Shown here: positions 41,688 through 51,931 of the stretch, piece after piece | Layout of the letters: each line of letters begins with the position of its first letter | Position numbering within the stretch: position 1 is the first letter of the stretch | Assembly: GCF_023953965.1 (NCBI RefSeq) | Contig: NZ_JAMLIX010000001.1 | Span: forward strand, 1,116,001 to 1,180,000 | Direction of reading: 5' to 3' | Length of the DNA: 64,000 nucleotides | From: Bosea sp. (in: a-proteobacteria) | Lineage (GTDB): Bacteria > Pseudomonadota > Alphaproteobacteria > Rhizobiales > Beijerinckiaceae | Translations under genes and position numbers: made by a program | Notes under the pieces: generated by a model | What the model saw: only the letters and a program-made list of their open reading frames with translations | Databases searched by the model: none | What the model was told of the DNA's origin: nothing

Positions 41688-42818
41688 TCAGGCCGTGCCG
41701 CCGAGCCCGCCGAGGAAATCCTTGACCCGGCCGAAGAAGCCCGCCGTCTCGGGATGGTTGCTGTTCGAGCTCTCGCGCTCGAACTCCTCGAGCAGCTCGC
41801 GCTGGCGCGCCGTCAGCTTCTGCGGGGTCTCGACCACGACCTGGATGTAGAGATCGCCGACCTCGCGCGAGCGCAGCACGCTCATGCCCTTGCCCTTGAG
41901 GCGGAACTGCTTGCCGGTCTGGGTGCCTTCCGGGATCTTCACCCGCGCCTGCTCGCCCGACAGCGTCGGCACCTCGATCTCGCCGCCCAAAGCCGCCGAG
42001 ACCAGGCCGATCGGCACGCGGCAGAACAGGTCGGCGCCGTCGCGCTGGAAGATCGCATGCGGCTTGATCGACAGGAAGATGTAGAGATCGCCCGCCGGCC
42101 CGCCGCGCAGGCCGGCCTCGCCCTCGCCGGCGAGCCTGATGCGCGTGCCGTCCTCGACGCCGGCGGGGATCGCGACCGAGAGCGTGCGCTCGCGGGTGAC
42201 GCGGCCGGCGCCCTGGCAGTTCTTGCAAGGGTCGTCGATCACCTCGCCGCGGCCGGAGCAGGTCGGGCAGGTGCGCTCGACCGAGAAGAAGCCCTGATTG
42301 GCGCGCACGCGGCCGTGCCCCCCGCAGGTCGGGCAGGGCCGCGACTTCGAGCCGGGCTTGGCGCCCGTGCCCGAGCACGATTCGCAGGAGACCGAGGTCG
42401 GCACCCGGATCGAGGCGTTCTTGCCGGTGAAGGCTTCCTCCAGCCCGACCTCGAGGTTGTAGCGCAGATCGGCACCGCGCTCGCGGGTATTGGCGCCGCG
42501 CGGGCCGCCGCGGCGGGCATCGCCGAAAAAGGAATCGAAGATGTCCGACATGAAGTCGGAGAAATCGGCGTTGCCGCCGGCGCCGCCGCCGTTCTCGAAG
42601 GCCTGGTGGCCGAAGCGGTCATAGGCCGCGCGCTTCTGCCCGTCCGAGAGGATCTGATAGGCTTCGTTGATTTCCTTGAACTTGATCTCGGCTTCCTTGT
42701 CGCCGGGATTCTTGTCCGGATGGTGCTGCATCGCGAGCCTGCGGAAGGAGCTCTTGAGCTCGACCTCCGTGACGGTCCGGCTGACGCCCAGAATCTCGTA
42801 GTAATCGCGTTTCGACAT
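41688..42818 (-). CDS. dnaJ: Chaperone protein DnaJ
   Basis: A type I DnaJ of 376 residues: J domain with HPD at 33-35, a Gly/Phe-rich linker, four C-x-x-C-x-G-x-G zinc modules (from C-E-S-C-S-G-T-G to C-K-N-C-Q-G-A-G) and the C-terminal substrate-binding domains. It stimulates DnaK's ATPase and delivers substrates. It follows dnaK by 84 bp in the same operon. Confidence 0.97.
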   Translation of the reverse strand: MSKRDYYEILGVSRTVTEVELKSSFRRLAMQHHPDKNPGDKEAEIKFKEINEAYQILSDGQKRAAYDRFGHQAFENGGGAGGNADFSDFMSDIFDSFFGDARRGGPRGANTRERGADLRYNLEVGLEEAFTGKNASIRVPTSVSCESCSGTGAKPGSKSRPCPTCGGHGRVRANQGFFSVERTCPTCSGRGEVIDDPCKNCQGAGRVTRERTLSVAIPAGVEDGTRIRLAGEGEAGLRGGPAGDLYIFLSIKPHAIFQRDGADLFCRVPIGLVSAALGGEIEVPTLSGEQARVKIPEGTQTGKQFRLKGKGMSVLRSREVGDLYIQVVVETPQKLTARQRELLEEFERESSNSNHPETAGFFGRVKDFLGGLGGTA

Positions 42819-42851
42819 CGACCGAACAGCCCCTGCGCCTTCCCATGCGCA

Positions 42852-42877
42852 TCATGGCCGGGCAAGCCCGGCCATGA
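42852..42877. repeat. Perfect palindrome in the dnaK-dnaJ gap
   Basis: TCATGGCCGGGC (42852-42863) and GCCCGGCCATGA (42866-42877) are perfect 12-bp inverted repeats with only two bases between. It may attenuate dnaJ relative to dnaK or stabilise the dnaK mRNA end, or be a third class of intergenic palindrome. Confidence 0.7.
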
Positions 42878-42902
42878 CATGCCGATGAAAGGCGAGCGCG
42901 GA

Positions 42903-44813
<1,911 letters not shown>

Positions 44814-45145
44814 GGATGGGATCCCTTTCGATTGAGCAGATCGCCGGCCTGCGGCGCCTTCGCCCCGCCTGCCGGCCCATGGACCGGCCCGCCCCCGCTC
44901 CAGCGGCGAACGAACCGGCATTCCACGTCGGGCGGCATGTGAAACCGCCCCTTGGCCGGGTATATAGTGAGGGTGTTCCCGCCCTTGCAAGACAGGCGCG
45001 CCGATTAGAGTCGCGGAATCGCCGCAAAGGCGGGCGCGCTGCGTTTTCCGCCCGGGTGTGGCCTTCCCGTCCTTGCGCGACCCGGCTCATCCCGCCATGC
45101 AGAAAGGCCGTCCCGGTTTTGCCAGGCCGCCACGACACGATCGAC
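44814..45145. other. Intergenic region between dnaK and the divergent exported-protein gene
   Basis: A 332-bp gap with the dnaK leader (about 140 nt) and promoter candidate, then sequence before the plus-strand gene. The frame of that gene is open through the whole gap, but the composition of the added residues and the signal peptide argue for the start at 45146. No RNA gene or CIRCE element (TTAGCACTC-N9-GAGTGCTAA) is seen. Confidence 0.5.
44961..44991 (-). promoter_or_regulatory. Candidate heat-shock (sigma-32) promoter of dnaK
   Basis: On the minus strand CTTG (44991-44988) is followed after 19 bases by ACTATATA (about 44968-44961). Alphaproteobacterial sigma-32 promoters have CTTG and C-Y-TAT-N-T about 17-18 bases apart, so this is close but not exact. 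It lies about 150 bp before dnaK. Confidence 0.5.
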
Positions 45146-46024
45146 ATGATACGACCGACGCGCCTCATCCTCGCCCCGGCGGCGCTCGCCGCCACCATGA
45201 CGGCCGCGTTCGCGCAGCCGCTGCAGCTGCCGGGCGCCCAGCCGTTCAACCCGCCCGGAACCCAGCAGGCCGCCCCCGCCCAGCCCGGCGCCCCGGCGGG
45301 GCCGAAGCCGCCCGCCATGCCCGCGATCAGGGTCGCCGGCGAGGACGCCATCCTCGGCAAGGTCCTGCACCGCCACGGCCATCGCGGCGAGGCGGTCTTC
45401 TCGAAGACGGCGGCGGGCTACGGCCTCAGGCTCGCGCTCGACGGCTTCCAGAGCGCCAATCTGATCGAGTCCTGCGCGGTCTCCTTCGGCGAGACGCCGG
45501 TTCCGGTCACCCCGCTCGGCCGTCCGGACGGCGTGCCGCGCTATCGCCTCGAGGCGCCGGTCTGCCCGATCGTCCTCGACGTGCTCGACGGCGCCTTCCT
45601 CGTGGTCGAGCCGGCCGAGCCCTGCATCGTCGAGGCGGCGCAATGCCGGATCGACCCGCGCGGGCTGTGGGGCCCCGATGCGCGCACCCTCGCCGGCCAG
45701 GCCAAGGAGATCGAGAAGGCACGCGGCAGCGCCGAGCGCGCCGTGCGCGAGGGCTACCGGACGCTGACGGCGAAATCCGACGCGGTCGAGCAGCGCACGA
45801 TCGCGCGCGAGCAGGCGGGCTTCTCGGCCGAGCGCGAGATGATCTGCCGCGACTTCCAGCGCGAGGGCCAGCTCGGCTTCTGCGCCGCCCGGATCACGGA
45901 GGCCCGCGCCGCTTCCTTACGCGCCCGGCTCGGCCTCGATGCCGAGCCGAAGCCCGCCGCCAAGCCGCGCCCACGCCCGGCGGCTGCCAAGCCCGCCGCG
46001 CTGCCGCCGGCACCGACGCAGTAG
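45146..46024 (+). CDS. Exported Ala/Pro-rich hypothetical protein
   Basis: A 292-residue protein with a signal peptide (I-L-A-P-A-A-L-A-A-T-M-T-A-A-F-A-Q), a Pro-rich segment (about 22-55), a globular part with several Cys (E-S-C-A-V, A-P-V-C-P-I, P-C-I-V, Q-C-R-I, M-I-C-R, F-C-A-A) that could form disulfides, and a Lys/Pro/Ala-rich tail. It probably lies in the periplasm. No family recognised. It ends three bases from the convergent thiM. Confidence 0.68.
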   Translation: MIRPTRLILAPAALAATMTAAFAQPLQLPGAQPFNPPGTQQAAPAQPGAPAGPKPPAMPAIRVAGEDAILGKVLHRHGHRGEAVFSKTAAGYGLRLALDGFQSANLIESCAVSFGETPVPVTPLGRPDGVPRYRLEAPVCPIVLDVLDGAFLVVEPAEPCIVEAAQCRIDPRGLWGPDARTLAGQAKEIEKARGSAERAVREGYRTLTAKSDAVEQRTIAREQAGFSAEREMICRDFQREGQLGFCAARITEARAASLRARLGLDAEPKPAAKPRPRPAAAKPAALPPAPTQ

Positions 46025-46027
46025 CCG

Positions 46028-46768
46028 CTATCCGATCCGCGCGGTGAGCGCGGCCTCATTCAGCCCGGCGAGCGCATCGATCAGATGCATCGCGAAGCTG
46101 CCGGGGCCGGCGGCCTGCCCGGCCGCGATCTCGCCGGCGATGCCATAGGCCGTGAGCGCCGCCGCCGCCGCGACGGCCGCGTCCGGCTCGACCGCCCGGC
46201 AAGCCGCGACGAGCGCGCTCGCGGCACAGCCGAGCCCGGTGACCTTCGTCATCCATTCATGGCCATGGGCAACCGCGAACATGCGGCCCTCGCCCTCGAT
46301 CCGGTCGATCTTGCCGGTCGTCACGCGCAAGACGCCTTGCGCCTCGCCGACGAGACCGGCGAGCGCGGCCATTTCCGTGGCATTGCCGCGCACCGTCACG
46401 CCGGGCAGGCCCAGCACCGCTTCGGCCAGGCGCAGCCTGAGCGGCGAGAGCTCGACGAAGACGGGATCGAGCACCAGCGGGATGCCGCGTTCGCGGGCGA
46501 CGGCGACGAGCGCGGGGATGGCGCGCTCGCCCTCGGGGCTGATCGTGCCGAGATTGATCAGGATCGCGCCGGCGCCGGCGGCCACCGCGCCGACCTCGCC
46601 GGGATGGCTCGCCATCGAGGGCACGGCGCCGCAGGCGAGCAGCATGTTGGCGGTGATGTTCTGCGCGACCGTGTTGGTCAGGCAATGGACGCGCGGGCGC
46701 AGCCTGCCCACCGCTGCGAGGATCGCGGCGACGCGGGCGCCGTCGAGGCTGTGGTTCATGCGCTTCAT
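46028..46768 (-). CDS. thiM: Hydroxyethylthiazole kinase ThiM
   Basis: A 246-residue ribokinase-like enzyme of thiamine salvage. N-terminal V-H-C-L-T-N-T-V-A-Q-N-I-T-A-N, D-P-V in V-L-D-P-V-F, R-G-N-A-T-E and the anion hole V-T-G-L-G-C-A with Cys181 are all typical. It phosphorylates the thiazole moiety of thiamine. No TPP riboswitch sequence (CTGAGA box) is visible upstream. The first ATG is at 46768; a second in-frame ATG is nine bases on. Confidence 0.94.
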   Translation of the reverse strand: MKRMNHSLDGARVAAILAAVGRLRPRVHCLTNTVAQNITANMLLACGAVPSMASHPGEVGAVAAGAGAILINLGTISPEGERAIPALVAVARERGIPLVLDPVFVELSPLRLRLAEAVLGLPGVTVRGNATEMAALAGLVGEAQGVLRVTTGKIDRIEGEGRMFAVAHGHEWMTKVTGLGCAASALVAACRAVEPDAAVAAAAALTAYGIAGEIAAGQAAGPGSFAMHLIDALAGLNEAALTARIG

Positions 46769-46845
46769 CGCGCCGAGCTAGAGGGATGGCACCGCCCTTG
46801 TCGAGAGCTTCTTTCACCTGCCGCCGCCATCGTTTGTCGCATGGC

Positions 46846-46888
46846 CTTCGCGCGAAGCGGTGACCACTTCGTGCGAAAATGCTCTAGA
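46846..46888. repeat. AGAGCAT-class palindrome fragment between thiM and amn
   Basis: The sequence contains CGCGAAGCGG and ACTTCGTGCG around GTGACC, ending GAAAATGCTCT, which is the reverse complement of the AGAGCATTTTC border of the element at 16853. It lies in the divergent thiM/amn gap. Confidence 0.5.
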
Positions 46889-46914
46889 ACCGGGCGAAGG
46901 ACAGGGATGGATTC

Positions 46915-48369
46915 ATGAGCTTCGAGATCGCAGAGACCCCCGAGGCCGCCGTCGACCGGCTCGACCGGCTCTATGACGCGGCCCGCTCGGCGCTCCGCGG
47001 CGACCTGCAGCGCTTCTTCGAGAGCGGCACGGCGCCGACGCCGGAGGAGCGGGAGCGCTATCGCTACCCGATGCTGCGCGTCACCTACGAGCCGGCGAAG
47101 CTGCCGGCGGCGACGCGGCGCGGCTACGCCAAATTCGCCGTCCCCGGCGTCTATTCGACCACGGTGACGCATCCGGCCGAGTTCCGCGGCTATCTCCTCG
47201 ACCAGCTCAGGCCGCTCGTCGCCGAATACGGCGCGACGATCGAAACCGGGATCAGCACGCAGGAGATCCCCTACCCCTATGCCCTCGACGGCGGCGACGA
47301 GCTCGGGCGCGGCAAGATCACCGCCGCCGAGCTCGCGCGCCATTTCCCGACGCCGCTGCTCGCGCTGGTCGGCGACGAGATCGCCGACGGCACCTATGCG
47401 CTGGTCGAGGGCGAGCCGCGCCCGCTTTCGCTGTTCGACGCGGTCCGGGTCGATTATTCGCTGCGGCGGCTGGTGCACTATACCGGCACCGACTGGCGCG
47501 CCGTGCAGCCCTGGGTGCTGCTGACCAACTACCATCGCTATGTCGATCAGTTCGTCCGGCTCGGCCTCGCCGAGATCGAGGCCGGGACGGCGCAGGCGCT
47601 GGTCGCGCCCGGCGGCATCCGCATCGACCGCGACGGCATCGACGTCACGGCCGCAGAGCGGGTGATGACGGCGCCCTGGCACCGCTTCCAGATGCCGGCC
47701 TATCACCTGATCCGGGCGGGCGGCGAGGGCGTCACCCTGGTCAATATCGGCGTCGGCCCCTCCAACGCCAAGAACATCACCGATCATCTGGCCGTTCTGA
47801 GACCGAATTGCTGGCTGATGGTCGGCCATTGCGGGGGCCTGCGCCAGACCCAGATCATCGGCGACTACGTGCTCGCCCATGCCTATCTCAGGCAGGACCG
47901 CATTCTCGACGAGCTCGTCCCGCCCGATATCCCTATCCCTGCGCTGGCGGAGGTGCAGGTCGCGCTGCAGCAGGCGGCGGCCGACATCACCGGCGAGAAG
48001 GGCGACCGGCTGAAGCAGCGGCTGCGCACCGGCACCGTGGTGACGCAGGACGACCGCAACTGGGAGCTGCAATGGACCAAGGAGCGGCGGCGCATCAACC
48101 TCTCGCGCGCCATCGCGGTCGACATGGAATCGGGCACGATCGCGGCTCAAGGGTATCGGCTGCGCGTGCCCTACGGCACGCTGCTCTGCGTCTCCGACAA
48201 GCCGCTGCACGGCGAGATCAAGCTGCCCGGCGCGGCCAACGCCTTCTACGAGCGGGCGGTGGGCGAGCACTTGCGCATCGGGCTCGACGCACTGGAGAAG
48301 CTCAAGGAGGCCGGCGCGACGATCCATTCGCGCAAGCTCAGGAGCTTCGACGAGCCGCCGTTCCGGTAG
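46915..48369 (+). CDS. amn: AMP nucleosidase Amn
   Basis: A 484-residue Amn, the usual length. The N-terminal regulatory domain (about 1-180) is followed by the nucleoside-phosphorylase-like catalytic domain with I-G-V-G-P-S-N-A-K-N, G-H-C-G-G-L-R and the A-V-D-M-E-S-G-T active-site segment. It cleaves AMP to adenine and ribose 5-phosphate. GAAGGA precedes the start. The gene is convergent with aapM. Confidence 0.95.
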   Translation: MSFEIAETPEAAVDRLDRLYDAARSALRGDLQRFFESGTAPTPEERERYRYPMLRVTYEPAKLPAATRRGYAKFAVPGVYSTTVTHPAEFRGYLLDQLRPLVAEYGATIETGISTQEIPYPYALDGGDELGRGKITAAELARHFPTPLLALVGDEIADGTYALVEGEPRPLSLFDAVRVDYSLRRLVHYTGTDWRAVQPWVLLTNYHRYVDQFVRLGLAEIEAGTAQALVAPGGIRIDRDGIDVTAAERVMTAPWHRFQMPAYHLIRAGGEGVTLVNIGVGPSNAKNITDHLAVLRPNCWLMVGHCGGLRQTQIIGDYVLAHAYLRQDRILDELVPPDIPIPALAEVQVALQQAAADITGEKGDRLKQRLRTGTVVTQDDRNWELQWTKERRRINLSRAIAVDMESGTIAAQGYRLRVPYGTLLCVSDKPLHGEIKLPGAANAFYERAVGEHLRIGLDALEKLKEAGATIHSRKLRSFDEPPFR

Positions 48370-48389
48370 AGCATCTTCGCCAGCAACAC

Positions 48390-49433
48390 TTACAGCCTGC
48401 GCTTCTTCTCCAGCGCGCGGCTCCAGCGCGAGAGCGCAAAGCAGATCAGCCAGTAGATCGCGCCCGAGAAGGCATAGGCCTCCATCGTCATGCCGACCCA
48501 GTTGGGATCTGCGAGCGAGGCTTGCGCGATGCCGAGCAGGTCGAGAATCGAGACGACCAGCACCAGCGTCGTGTTCTTGATCAGCGCGATGAACTCGTTG
48601 GTCATCGCCGGCAGCGAGATGCGCAAAGCCTGCGGCAGGATGATCAGCCCCGTCGCCTTCCAGTAGTTGAGGCCGAGCGCGGTCGCAGCCTCGCGCTGGC
48701 CCCTGGGCAGAGCCTGCAGGCCGCCGCGCACCGCTTCGGCCATATAGGCGGCGATGACGAAGCCGAGCCCGATGACGGCGCGCGCCAGCCGGTCGATGCC
48801 GATGCCGCCGGGCAGGATCAGCGGCAGCAGGAGCGAGGCTAGGAAGATCACGGCGATGATCGGCACACCGCGCCAGAACTCGATGAAGATCACGCTGATC
48901 AGCCGGACGATGCGCAATTCCGATTGCCGGCCGAGCGCGAAGAGGATGCCGAGCGGGATCGCGATCAGGGCGGAATAGATCGAGATGAACAGGGTCAGCA
49001 TCAGCCCGCCCCAGTCGCGCGTCTCGATATAGCTGAGCCCGAAGCCGCCGGAGAGCAGCCAGATGCCGAGCGGCGGCAGCACGACGAGCATCACGAGCGC
49101 GAGCTTCAGCCGCAGGCGCCGCGGCGCGAAGACCACCGCCAGCACGCCGGCAAGCGCGAGAATCCCGGCGATGTCGACGCGCCAGCGCTGGTCGAGCGGG
49201 TAGAGCCCGTACATGAACTGGCCGAAGCGGGCGCGGATGAAGACCCAGCAGGCGCCGCCGCCGGTGCAATCGGCCCGCGTCGAGCCGACCCAGTTCGCAT
49301 CGATCAGCGCCCAGCGGATCAGCGGCACCGCGATCCAGGCGATCAGCACCCCCAGCGCGATGCTGACGAGGCCGGTGGAGGGCGTGGCGAAGAGGCGCTC
49401 GCGCCAGAGCGAGAGGGAGGAAGCGCGGTTCAT
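48390..49433 (-). CDS. aapM: General L-amino-acid ABC transporter permease AapM
   Basis: A 347-residue permease of the HisMQ family. The EAA loop reads E-A-V-R-G-G-L-Q-A-L-P-R-G-Q-R-E-A-A-x-A-L-G. An extended N-terminal part with several helices distinguishes AapM/BztC from shorter His/Gln permeases. With AapQ it forms the channel. It overlaps aapQ by 4 bp (ATGA). No ATPase gene (aapP) follows. Confidence 0.93.
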   Translation of the reverse strand: MNRASSLSLWRERLFATPSTGLVSIALGVLIAWIAVPLIRWALIDANWVGSTRADCTGGGACWVFIRARFGQFMYGLYPLDQRWRVDIAGILALAGVLAVVFAPRRLRLKLALVMLVVLPPLGIWLLSGGFGLSYIETRDWGGLMLTLFISIYSALIAIPLGILFALGRQSELRIVRLISVIFIEFWRGVPIIAVIFLASLLLPLILPGGIGIDRLARAVIGLGFVIAAYMAEAVRGGLQALPRGQREAATALGLNYWKATGLIILPQALRISLPAMTNEFIALIKNTTLVLVVSILDLLGIAQASLADPNWVGMTMEAYAFSGAIYWLICFALSRWSRALEKKRRL

Positions 49434-50593
49434 CGCGTCACCAAGGCGATGCGGGCGTTGTACCAGTTCATCAGGGCCGAGACGGCAAGCCCGATGACGA
49501 GATAGACCGCGAGCGTCATGGCGATGATCTCGATCGCCTGGCCGGTGTTGTTGAGCGCCGAGCCCATGAACAGGCTGACCACGTCGGGATAGGCGATCGC
49601 CGCGCCGAAGGAGGAGTTCTTCAGCACGTTGAGATACTGGTTGGTCAGCGGCGGGGTCATCACGCGCAAGGCCTGCGGGATGACGACGAGGCTGAGGATC
49701 CGGCGGGGCCGCAGGCCCAGCGCCGCGGCGGCCTCGGTCTGGCCCTTCGCCACCGATTCGATGCCGCCGCGCACGATCTCGGCGATGAAGCCGGCGGTAT
49801 AGGTGACGAGGGCTGCCAGCAGCGCGACGAATTCCGGGATGACGACGAAGCCGCCGCGATAGTTGAAGCCGCGCAGCACCGGAATGTCCCAGGCCGTGGC
49901 GAGGCTCGCCCAGGCGAGCGCGAGCGCCGGCACGGCGACGATCAGCGCAAGCCCGATGGCGAGCAGCGGCGCGTCCTGCCCGGTGGCCTCCTTGCGCCGG
50001 CGCGCCCAGGCGCTGACGAGCCAGTAGCCCGCCCAGGAGATCAGGATCGCCAGCGCCGCCCAGCGGAAATTGCCCGGCTGATCCGGCAACGGGATGGTGA
50101 TGCCGCGGTTGTTGAGAAAGGCGACGCCGAACAGGCCGATGCTCTGGCGCGGCTGCGGCAGGGCGGCGATGACGCCGAAATACCAGAACAGCACGAAGAA
50201 CAGGAGCGGGATGTTGCGGACGAATTCGATATAGGCGCCGGCGATGGTCGAGAGCAGCCAGTGCGAGGACAGCCGCGCGATGCCGACCGCGAAGCCGAGC
50301 AGCGTGGCCAGCACGATCGCGATCACGGTCACCAGCATGGTGTTGGCGACGCCGACCCAGAACAGGCTCAGGATATTGTCGGCCTGGGTATAGCTGGTGA
50401 GCACGAAGGGCACCTCGATGCCAGAGGTGCGCCAGAGGAAGTCGAAGCCCGAGGCGATGCCGGCCTTGACCATGTTCTCCGAGGCGTTGCGCACGAAGAA
50501 CACGGTGAGGCCGACGAGCAGGACGATCAGGCCGATCTGGTAGAGCCAGTCCCGGACGCGCTTGTCGTTGATGAGGGCGAGAGCTTTGGCCAA
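49430..50593 (-). CDS. aapQ: General L-amino-acid ABC transporter permease AapQ
   Basis: A HisMQ-type permease of about 387 residues with eight or more helices and the EAA loop E-I-V-R-G-G-I-E-S-V-A-K-G-Q-T-E-A-A. The large N-terminal extension is the AapQ/BztB pattern. I choose the TTG at 50593 because GGAGGA stands five bases before it. The ATG at 50638 lies inside a palindromic repeat and has no ribosome-binding site. Confidence 0.92.
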   Translation of the reverse strand: MAKALALINDKRVRDWLYQIGLIVLLVGLTVFFVRNASENMVKAGIASGFDFLWRTSGIEVPFVLTSYTQADNILSLFWVGVANTMLVTVIAIVLATLLGFAVGIARLSSHWLLSTIAGAYIEFVRNIPLLFFVLFWYFGVIAALPQPRQSIGLFGVAFLNNRGITIPLPDQPGNFRWAALAILISWAGYWLVSAWARRRKEATGQDAPLLAIGLALIVAVPALALAWASLATAWDIPVLRGFNYRGGFVVIPEFVALLAALVTYTAGFIAEIVRGGIESVAKGQTEAAAALGLRPRRILSLVVIPQALRVMTPPLTNQYLNVLKNSSFGAAIAYPDVVSLFMGSALNNTGQAIEIIAMTLAVYLVIGLAVSALMNWYNARIALVTR

Positions 50594-50633
50594 GGTAGTC
50601 CTCCGGCGAAAGGCTGGGAGGAAAGGTCCATCC

Positions 50634-50736
50634 GTCATTCCGGGCGAAGCGAAGCGCAGGCCCGGAATCCATCATAGGGCGATAGGCTCTACGATGGATT
50701 CCGGATCAGCGCCGCTGCGCAGCTCATCCGGAATGG
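50634..50736. repeat. CCGGAATG-class palindromic repeat in aapJ-aapQ gap
   Basis: About 103 bp bounded by GTCATTCCGG and CCGGAATGGC, with an inner inverted pair GGAATCCATC / GATGGATTCC. Related to the GTCATTCC-class elements. In ABC transporter operons such a hairpin after the binding-protein gene often leaves the binding protein in excess. Confidence 0.75.
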
Positions 50737-50777
50737 CGGGAGCGTTTCATCTCACGGGCGGCGAGCCTTTCCCGCGC

Positions 50778-51809
50778 TCACTGGAAGGGCGGGGTGAAGA
50801 GCAGGCCGCCCTTGGTCCAGAGCTGGTTCTGGCCGCGCTCCAGCTTCAGGCCGGAGCCCATGCCGACATTGCGCTCGTAGCTCTCGCCATAGTTCCCGAC
50901 CTGCTTGATCGCGTTGTACATCCAGTCGTCCGAGAGGCCCATCATCGCGCCGAAGCCACCCTCGGCGCCGAGCAGGCGGCGCACTTCCGAATTCTTGGAG
51001 TTGGCCTTCATCTCGTCGACGTTCTTGGAGGTGACGCCGAGCGCCTCCGCCGCGATCGTGCCGTTCAGCACCCAGCGCACGATGAGCTGCCAGCGCTCGT
51101 CGCCCCAGCGCGTCACCGGGCCCTGCGGATCGTTCGAGATCGGCTGGGTCAGGATGACGTGCTCGTCGGGAGTCTTGAGCTTGGCGCGCTGGCCGGCGAG
51201 CGCGCCGACGCCGGCGGTGTAGGCGTCGCAGCGGCCCGCGTCATAGGCGGCGATGGCGTCGTCGTTCTTCTGGAAGTTGGTGATGGTGACCTTGAGGTTG
51301 CGCTCGCGGAACCAGTCGGCGGCGTTCTTCTCCTCGGTCGAGCCGGCGGCGACGCAGACCGAGGCGCCGTCGAGATCGGCCGCCGTCTTGGCGTTGGCCG
51401 ATTTGCGGACGATGAAGGTCTGGCCCTCGTAGAAATTGATGCCCTGGAAATTGAGGCCGAGCGTGGCGTTGCGCGAGAAGGTGATGGTCGAGTTGCGCGA
51501 GAGCACGTCGACCTGGCCCGATTGCAGGATCGGCCAGCGCTGCTGCACCGAGGTCGGGGTGAACTTCACCTTCTTGGCGTCGCCGAGAACGGCGGCGGCG
51601 AGCGCCCGGCAGTATTCGACGTCGAGCCCGGTCCATTCGCCCTTGTCGTCGGCGAAGGAGAAGCCGGGCAGGCCCAGATGCACGCCGCATTCGAGATTGC
51701 CGCGCGCCTTGACGGCGTCCAGCGTCGGGCTCGGCGTCAACTGCTGCGCCTGCGCCATCGAAGTCCCCGCGGCGAGCAGCGCCACCGCACCCAAGATCCT
51801 GAAGGTCAT
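50778..51809 (-). CDS. aapJ: General L-amino-acid-binding periplasmic protein AapJ
   Basis: A 343-residue solute-binding protein with a signal peptide ending A-Q-A-Q. T-L-D-A-V-K-A-R-G-x-L-x-C-G-V-H, G-F-S-F-A-D-x-x-G-x-W-x-G-L-D-V-E-Y-C-R-A-L-A-A and S-R-N-S-T-I-T are typical of AapJ/BztA. It captures L-amino acids for AapQM. It is first of the aapJ-aapQ-aapM run and has a 122-bp upstream gap. Confidence 0.95.
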   Translation of the reverse strand: MTFRILGAVALLAAGTSMAQAQQLTPSPTLDAVKARGNLECGVHLGLPGFSFADDKGEWTGLDVEYCRALAAAVLGDAKKVKFTPTSVQQRWPILQSGQVDVLSRNSTITFSRNATLGLNFQGINFYEGQTFIVRKSANAKTAADLDGASVCVAAGSTEEKNAADWFRERNLKVTITNFQKNDDAIAAYDAGRCDAYTAGVGALAGQRAKLKTPDEHVILTQPISNDPQGPVTRWGDERWQLIVRWVLNGTIAAEALGVTSKNVDEMKANSKNSEVRRLLGAEGGFGAMMGLSDDWMYNAIKQVGNYGESYERNVGMGSGLKLERGQNQLWTKGGLLFTPPFQ

Positions 51810-51931
51810 CTGTCCGTCTCCCCGAAGCCGTCGGCGGCTTTCTCCGTTGCAGGGGCAACTATGCAACAGCCGATCGGAAAGCGATAGCACGTCGAAAGAC
51901 GAGTGGACGGCCGGGCGGAACGGCCGCCGAA

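Noticed and set aside
44814..45145. CIRCE/HrcA operator upstream of dnaK.
   Set aside because: No TTAGCACTC inverted repeat; a sigma-32-like site is the better candidate.
44816..45145. A longer N-terminus of 110 codons for the exported protein starting at 45146.
   Set aside because: It would bury a clear signal peptide inside the protein and it covers the dnaK promoter region.
46769..46914. TPP riboswitch upstream of thiM.
   Set aside because: No CTGAGA or ACCTGATC box on the thiM strand.
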